A stretch of DNA of 10,704 nucleotides, from NCBI GenBank assembly GCA_035267045.1, contig DATFMH010000101.1:1-10704 (forward strand), in the 5' to 3' direction. Position numbers and translations under genes: made by a program. This DNA comes from DATFMH01 sp035267045 (GTDB lineage Bacteria; Bacteroidota; Rhodothermia; Balneolales; DATFMH01). This document shows, in pieces, positions 7,242 to 10,704 of this stretch. Numbering within the stretch: position 1 is the first letter of the stretch; the number at the start of each line of letters is the position of its first letter. The notes beneath the pieces were generated by a model. That model was not told where the DNA came from, ran no database searches, and saw only the letters and a list, made by a program, of their open reading frames with translations.

Positions 7242-7493
7242 TTATTGTCCTTTTGTTACTTCAACAATTTCATCGGCGACCAATCCATGTGCTTCCCGAT
7301 GGACAGCCTCCGCTGCTTCTTTATTGGGAGCGTTACACAAACAAAATACGGTACCATCTTTGGTATTATACCAATAGTTTAAATATTTGACCCCGTGTTT
7401 CTTCTGAACCTGCAGGTCCTTTTTATGTGCATTAATAACATCTTTTGCTGTTAATCCATCGACATGCTTATGAATATCCATGTAAAGTGGCAT
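7242..7493 (-). CDS. DUF4242-family small protein (SCO4226-like, possible nickel binding)
   Basis: An 83-residue cytosolic protein. It begins MPLYMDIHKHVDGLTAKDV, continues with HKKDLQVQKKHGVKYLNYWYN and ends EAVHREAHGLVADEIVEV, all hallmarks of the DUF4242 ferredoxin-like fold. The Streptomyces coelicolor member SCO4226 is described as a nickel-binding dimer. Possible ligands here are His8, His10, His65 and His69 and the Cys51/Cys53 pair (FCLC). The biological role is not known. A strong Shine-Dalgarno AAAGGAG (7503-7509) lies 9 nt from the ATG, fixing the start. It follows the DsrE-like lipoprotein gene by 137 nt in the same direction. A 19-bp palindrome at 7515-7533 lies just upstream and may control it. 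A clear terminator follows. Confidence 0.9.
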   Translation of the reverse strand: MPLYMDIHKHVDGLTAKDVINAHKKDLQVQKKHGVKYLNYWYNTKDGTVFCLCNAPNKEAAEAVHREAHGLVADEIVEVTKGQ

Positions 7494-7514
7494 CTTACTG
7501 AACTCCTTTCATTA

Positions 7515-7533
7515 CGATAAACCTGTTTTATCG
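7515..7533. promoter_or_regulatory. 19-bp palindrome upstream of DUF4242, candidate operator
   Basis: CGATAAA (7515-7521), CCTGT, TTTATCG (7527-7533): a perfect 7-bp inverted repeat with a 5-bp spacer, 22 nt upstream of the DUF4242 ATG. A second small inverted repeat, TTACT-TT-AGTAA (7535-7546), follows immediately. Size and symmetry fit a dimeric repressor site, but I cannot name the regulator, and no T-run makes it a terminator. Confidence 0.4.
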
Positions 7534-7630
7534 GTTACTTTAGTAATTTACAATATAAATAAACAAATTCAACTTATTGTTATTATTTAATATACAAGGT
7601 ATTTTAAAAGGCCTGTGCAGGATGCGGATA

Positions 7631-8227
7631 CTAAAATTGCAGCATAGCATATCCTTTTAGTTGATAGATAGCAACCGTTGAAATGGCAGAAAGTGCTCTT
7701 TTTACATTGGGATTCAAATATGTTTGGTCGTAACCCATCCCTGCAAGAGCCTGTGAACAGACATATAACTTAGCATGGCCGGTTGTTGTCAATTCAGTTA
7801 ACAGTGTATCGTTTGGATTGGCCACGGAGTAGACTTTTTTATAAAGGCTGTCGGCTGTAGCACATGCCGTTGCCTTACCCGTAATGACACCAACAATATG
7901 AATATGATCCTGTTTTACTCCTGCAGCTGATAATATATTGATCATCCGGGCCATATGTTCCAGTCCAAAGTTTACTTTTTTAGGATGATCATTCTTCACA
8001 ATAAAAAAGAGAATTTTATAATCCATGGATGTATCAGGTTGCACAGCAACATCTTTGAAATAGTGCATATCGCCGTATCCTTTTATGGCAGGTGTGGAAA
8101 ACGTGACTTTTACAGGTCCCTTAGGTGGCATCTTAGATTCACTTTTCTTCCCGTGCTTATTTTGCGGATTGTTGCAGGAAGCCACAAATAAAATACTGAA
8201 CAAGATCGGCCAAATACTTTTTTTCAT
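7631..8227 (-). CDS. DsrE-family lipoprotein
   Basis: A 198-residue protein with a lipoprotein signal peptide: Lys2-Lys3, hydrophobic core IWPILFSILFVA and lipobox VASC with Cys18. Export and lipid anchoring are therefore likely. After a Lys/Pro-rich linker (about 22-40) comes a DsrE/DsrF-like fold from about residue 68 (DYKILFFIVKND) to the end. It includes LEHMARMINILSAAGV, DHIHIVGVITG and the typical C-terminal block KLYVCSQALAGMGY followed by PNVKRALSAISTVAIYQLKGYAML. Cys157 occupies the place of the sulfur-handling Cys of DsrE relatives; Cys122 is another candidate. Cytosolic DsrE proteins relay sulfane sulfur, but exported lipoprotein members are uncharacterised. A modest Shine-Dalgarno AGGGA lies 7 nt or so before the ATG. 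The DUF4242 gene follows. Confidence 0.88.
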   Translation of the reverse strand: MKKSIWPILFSILFVASCNNPQNKHGKKSESKMPPKGPVKVTFSTPAIKGYGDMHYFKDVAVQPDTSMDYKILFFIVKNDHPKKVNFGLEHMARMINILSAAGVKQDHIHIVGVITGKATACATADSLYKKVYSVANPNDTLLTELTTTGHAKLYVCSQALAGMGYDQTYLNPNVKRALSAISTVAIYQLKGYAMLQF

Positions 8228-8281
8228 AATTATTCCCTATGGATTAGTTTTTGTATGTATATGCATTTATGAATAATGGGT

Positions 8282-8309
8282 AATATAACCGAAAATCAAA
8301 AAATGACAA
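8282..8309 (-). promoter_or_regulatory. Candidate sigma70-like promoter for the DsrE-like lipoprotein gene
   Basis: On the minus strand TTGTCA (8304-8309) and TATATT (8282-8287) are separated by 16 nt, each one base off the sigma70 consensus, with the -10 box 54 nt from the start codon. If the organism uses the Bacteroidota-type sigma factor (TTTG / TAnnTTTG), this match would carry less weight. Confidence 0.3.
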
Positions 8310-8390
8310 TATAATACCGTGAAGTAGTAATAACCGTAAGCCTTAGGATAGTGTATGAATAACTGTTAATCACACCGTCATCGGTTAGTT

Positions 8391-8455
8391 GGGCTAGAAG
8401 GTAGCCCGGTCTCCACAATACCCATAAATCCACTTTTAACGTAGGAAAGTACGTT
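8391..8455. repeat. Two short hairpins downstream of the sensor kinase gene
   Basis: GGGCTA (8391-8396), loop GAAGG, TAGCCC (8402-8407); and AACGTA (8438-8443), loop GGAAAG, TACGTT (8450-8455). Both are perfect 6-bp stems in the 248-nt gap after the kinase stop codon. Neither has a T-run on the minus strand, so they are not classical terminators for the kinase. They may stabilise its 3' end or be chance. Confidence 0.35.
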
Positions 8456-8475
8456 TTAGATTAATTTGCATAAAA

Positions 8476-10311
8476 TTAACCGAGTAATGCGTTTCCGATA
8501 CCTTTAATCTCATCTTTTTCAAACCGAAGTACGAAATACGTACCATGGGTCGCATTTTTATATTCGTAATCGGCATTTAGCTGTTTGGACAATACTTCAA
8601 TGAGATTTATGCCAAGTGATGAGTTTCCATAAACATCAAAGTTATCAGGCAGACCAATACCATCATCACTGATTGATAAGAAAACTTGATTGTTTTCTTT
8701 TTTGTACAAACAAACCTTAACATAGCCATTATCTCTTTCCGGAAAGGCATGCTTGAAGATATTAGTAACGACTTCATTGACTATTTGAGAGCAGGGAATA
8801 GCCTGGTTAATATTGATTTGAACCGGTTCACAATCAAAGTCGATATTGATCTTGGTATTTGATTGAAAAGTTTTAAAAATGCTCATGACCAGAGTCTGAA
8901 TATTATCAGCGAATTCAAGCTTGGAAAAGCTTTTCGATTTATATAATTGTTCATGAATATTTGCCATAGTTTGAATGCGACTGATACCGTCATATAAACG
9001 ATCTCGTATTTCTTTACTGACTTCTTCAGCAGCCTGAAGCTGCATCAGTCCGGAGACAACAGCCAGGTTGTTTTTGACACGGTGATGTATTTCGGCAAGC
9101 AGGATCTCTTTTTCTCTCAATGAATCCAGGTTTTTTCTTTGTTGTACAATATGTTCGGTGACATCTCTGGAATTAGCCACCAGGCCTTCAACGGCAGGAT
9201 CGTCCATCATATCAACAAATGTGGTTTCAATCCAGTGCCAATTATTTTCAGCATCCTTGAATCGAAATGGCTGAATATTAACTCTTTGATTGGGCTTTAA
9301 AACGGACAATGTTTCTATCAAACGTTCTATATCATTTTCATGAATATAGTCGAGTGCATTAGTACCGATGTAATCATCGGCAGACATACCCAATATGGAT
9401 TCAGCTGTCGGACTTACATAAGTGTAATTTAAATCCCCGTCAAGAATGGCTATCAAATCCGATCCGCCCTGAACCAGAGATTTAAAACGTTGTTCACTAA
9501 GATGTAGTTTTTCTTCTGCCTGGCGTTTTGCTGTTACATTCTGGCTGATACCATAAAATCGAGTACATACTCCCTCTTTATATTCAGGATGTCCGGATGC
9601 ACGAATCCATCGTTCATCTCCCTGACCGCTGTTGATTTTCAGTTCAACATCAAACGGTTTTTCTTTCTCGATAGCGTCCATGGCAGCCTGCCTGAATGTT
9701 TCCCTGTGTTCGCCTTCTTTAAAAAGATTAATTGTACTCTCAACGTCAGGTTTGTAATCCTGACCGAATCCATGAACTTCTTTTGTAACCGGCGACCAAG
9801 ATAATTCATGAGTTTTCATATCGAATTCCCAAGTGCCTATATGCGCCAGATTATAGGCTTTATCAAGTAATTGTTGTTTCTTCTTTAACTCTTGTTGAAA
9901 AAGAATATGATTAATTTTTGCAGAGAGATTATTTATGATCGATTCGAGCAATTTTCGTTCTTCCTTCAGAAATGGGCCATCATCATGAGTGGGTCGTTCT
10001 TCCAGGTAAACCACTTTTGCCACAAGTGATTTGTCATCTCTTATATTAGATTCTGCCGACATTATCCAATTTGTTTCTTTATAATTCGGCGTCTTGTACA
10101 ACTTCCCATCAAATTCAAAAGCGGCGGCAGTCACTTCTTTGTATTGCCATCCTTCCGTAAGTATACCCGATGCTTCCTGTAATAAATCCCCTATTGAATA
10201 CTGATCTTCATTCAAATTTGATATCCGGTACATACAGGCTTGCTCTTTCCTGCACTTTTGGAGCATGTACAAAATTTCTTCTTTGGAATCTCCGAACTCA
10301 GTTTGTTTCAT
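8476..10311 (-). CDS. Soluble PAS/HisKA_2 sensor histidine kinase, orphan
   Basis: A 611-residue kinase without membrane segments, so a cytosolic sensor. Order: GAF-like N-terminal region (about 22-145; the block GWQYKEVTAAAFEFDGKLY followed by GPFLKEERKLLESI is shared with many PAS kinases); PAS 1 (about 153-262, AHIGTWEFDMKTHELSW to RFYGISQNVT); PAS 2 (about 273-388, SDLIAILDGDLNYTYVS to ANSRDVTEH); HisKA_2 dimerisation domain with EIHHRVKNNL, His410 (before Arg) being the likely phosphorylated residue and His409 the alternative; and HATPase (about 505-598) with N box NEVVTNIFKHAF (512-523), G1 box DDGIGL and G2 box SSLGINL. All catalytic blocks are intact. No response regulator lies beside it, so its partner is elsewhere. 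The ATG at 10309-10311 has GGGGA about 11 nt upstream. Confidence 0.93.
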   Translation of the reverse strand: MKQTEFGDSKEEILYMLQKCRKEQACMYRISNLNEDQYSIGDLLQEASGILTEGWQYKEVTAAAFEFDGKLYKTPNYKETNWIMSAESNIRDDKSLVAKVVYLEERPTHDDGPFLKEERKLLESIINNLSAKINHILFQQELKKKQQLLDKAYNLAHIGTWEFDMKTHELSWSPVTKEVHGFGQDYKPDVESTINLFKEGEHRETFRQAAMDAIEKEKPFDVELKINSGQGDERWIRASGHPEYKEGVCTRFYGISQNVTAKRQAEEKLHLSEQRFKSLVQGGSDLIAILDGDLNYTYVSPTAESILGMSADDYIGTNALDYIHENDIERLIETLSVLKPNQRVNIQPFRFKDAENNWHWIETTFVDMMDDPAVEGLVANSRDVTEHIVQQRKNLDSLREKEILLAEIHHRVKNNLAVVSGLMQLQAAEEVSKEIRDRLYDGISRIQTMANIHEQLYKSKSFSKLEFADNIQTLVMSIFKTFQSNTKINIDFDCEPVQININQAIPCSQIVNEVVTNIFKHAFPERDNGYVKVCLYKKENNQVFLSISDDGIGLPDNFDVYGNSSLGINLIEVLSKQLNADYEYKNATHGTYFVLRFEKDEIKGIGNALLG

Positions 10312-10488
10312 TAATATCGCATCCCCGAAATAACTACTGTATCTTTGGTCACTTTTTAACGTAATGGACCTACAAATTAGTTATTGAAATTACAGTATAG
10401 CTAACGTAGTTAATTAATCAATCTTTATAAGGTACTGGCCACGTGGAAATATATAATAATTCCCGAATAATCAGAAATGTATATCTTT

Positions 10489-10674
10489 TTACGTATTTTT
10501 GAAGCCGCCCGGATCATGGTGAATGGTATATGCGGATGCAATAAAGTCTGATGCGGCATCGGTATCACCTTCGTTCCATACTTTATGAATAAACTCTTTT
10601 AATATATTTTTTTTCAAAGGGACTCTATATTTACGATCGTATCTTTGTTCACAATGACAATATTTTTTTGTCAT
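10489..10674 (-). pseudogene. N-terminal fragment of a SnoaL-like / ester cyclase protein
   Basis: Residues about 20-56 (KKNILKEFIHKVWNEGDTDAASDFIASAYTIHHDP) match the opening helix and strand of SnoaL-like/ester-cyclase proteins, which are NTF2-fold proteins of usually about 130-150 residues. Here the reading frame ends at TAA (10489-10491) after only 61 codons, right after the HHDPG motif. The other two minus-strand frames below this point show no continuation of the family, so the rest appears deleted or replaced rather than frameshifted. The first 19 residues (KKYCHCEQRYDRKYR) do not belong to the family. A TTG at 10615-10617 would give a more typical N-terminus. Either an inactive remnant or a tiny protein of unknown use; the remnant is more likely. 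Confidence 0.6.
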
Positions 10675-10704
10675 ATTTATGTACTGACATCAGATTAATT
10701 TAGT

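Noticed and set aside
10320..10488. Frameshifted continuation of the SnoaL-like fragment
   Set aside because: I read the other two minus-strand frames below the stop codon and saw none of the expected family sequence, so truncation fits better than frameshift.

Overview
The window looks like a stretch of bacterial chromosome, AT-rich (by eye near 40% GC), with almost all genes on the minus strand. Gene content and protein style suggest a Bacteroidota-type organism or a close relative such as the Balneola/Rhodothermus side. The supporting signs are lipoproteins with short lipoboxes, a PAS/HisKA_2 orphan kinase, a methylmalonyl-CoA epimerase, a tRNA without encoded CCA, and a mix of genes with and without Shine-Dalgarno sites. 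This assignment is inference; there is no rRNA or marker gene here to settle it.

Layout, left to right. Positions 12-85 hold tRNA-Pro(GGG) on the minus strand. Positions 255-3745 are a loose minus-strand series read from right to left: methylmalonyl-CoA epimerase (mce), a NifX/NifB-like cofactor-binding protein, a YhgN/MarC membrane protein, a zinc-independent quinone-oxidoreductase-like MDR enzyme and a GNAT acetyltransferase. The gaps of roughly 100-260 nt make separate transcription at least as likely as one operon. The 261-nt gap between mce and the NifX-like gene is full of repeats: a perfect 12-bp hairpin, a distant inverted copy of one arm, and a 7-bp tandem repeat that runs into the end of mce. 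A single plus-strand SRPBCC-fold gene (3947-4429) lies divergent to mce.

Positions 4512-7009 hold the clearest operon, on the minus strand: a 569-aa patatin-like phospholipase, then a small lipoprotein 16 nt downstream, then a 108-residue helical protein of unknown function 1 nt after that. The last gene has a strong Shine-Dalgarno inside the end of the lipoprotein gene, so the two are probably translationally coupled. This three-gene set is the best candidate for an undescribed functional unit.

Positions 7203-8309 carry a DsrE-family lipoprotein followed by a small DUF4242 (nickel-binding-like) protein that ends in a good intrinsic terminator. A 19-bp palindrome sits just upstream of the DUF4242 gene. 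Positions 8476-10311 encode a 611-residue soluble sensor kinase (GAF-like, PAS, PAS, HisKA_2, HATPase) with no adjacent response regulator. The right edge (10489-10674) holds an N-terminal fragment of a SnoaL-like/ester-cyclase protein, apparently a gene remnant.

No CRISPR array, complete insertion sequence, integrase, phage gene or recognisable known defence system is visible.
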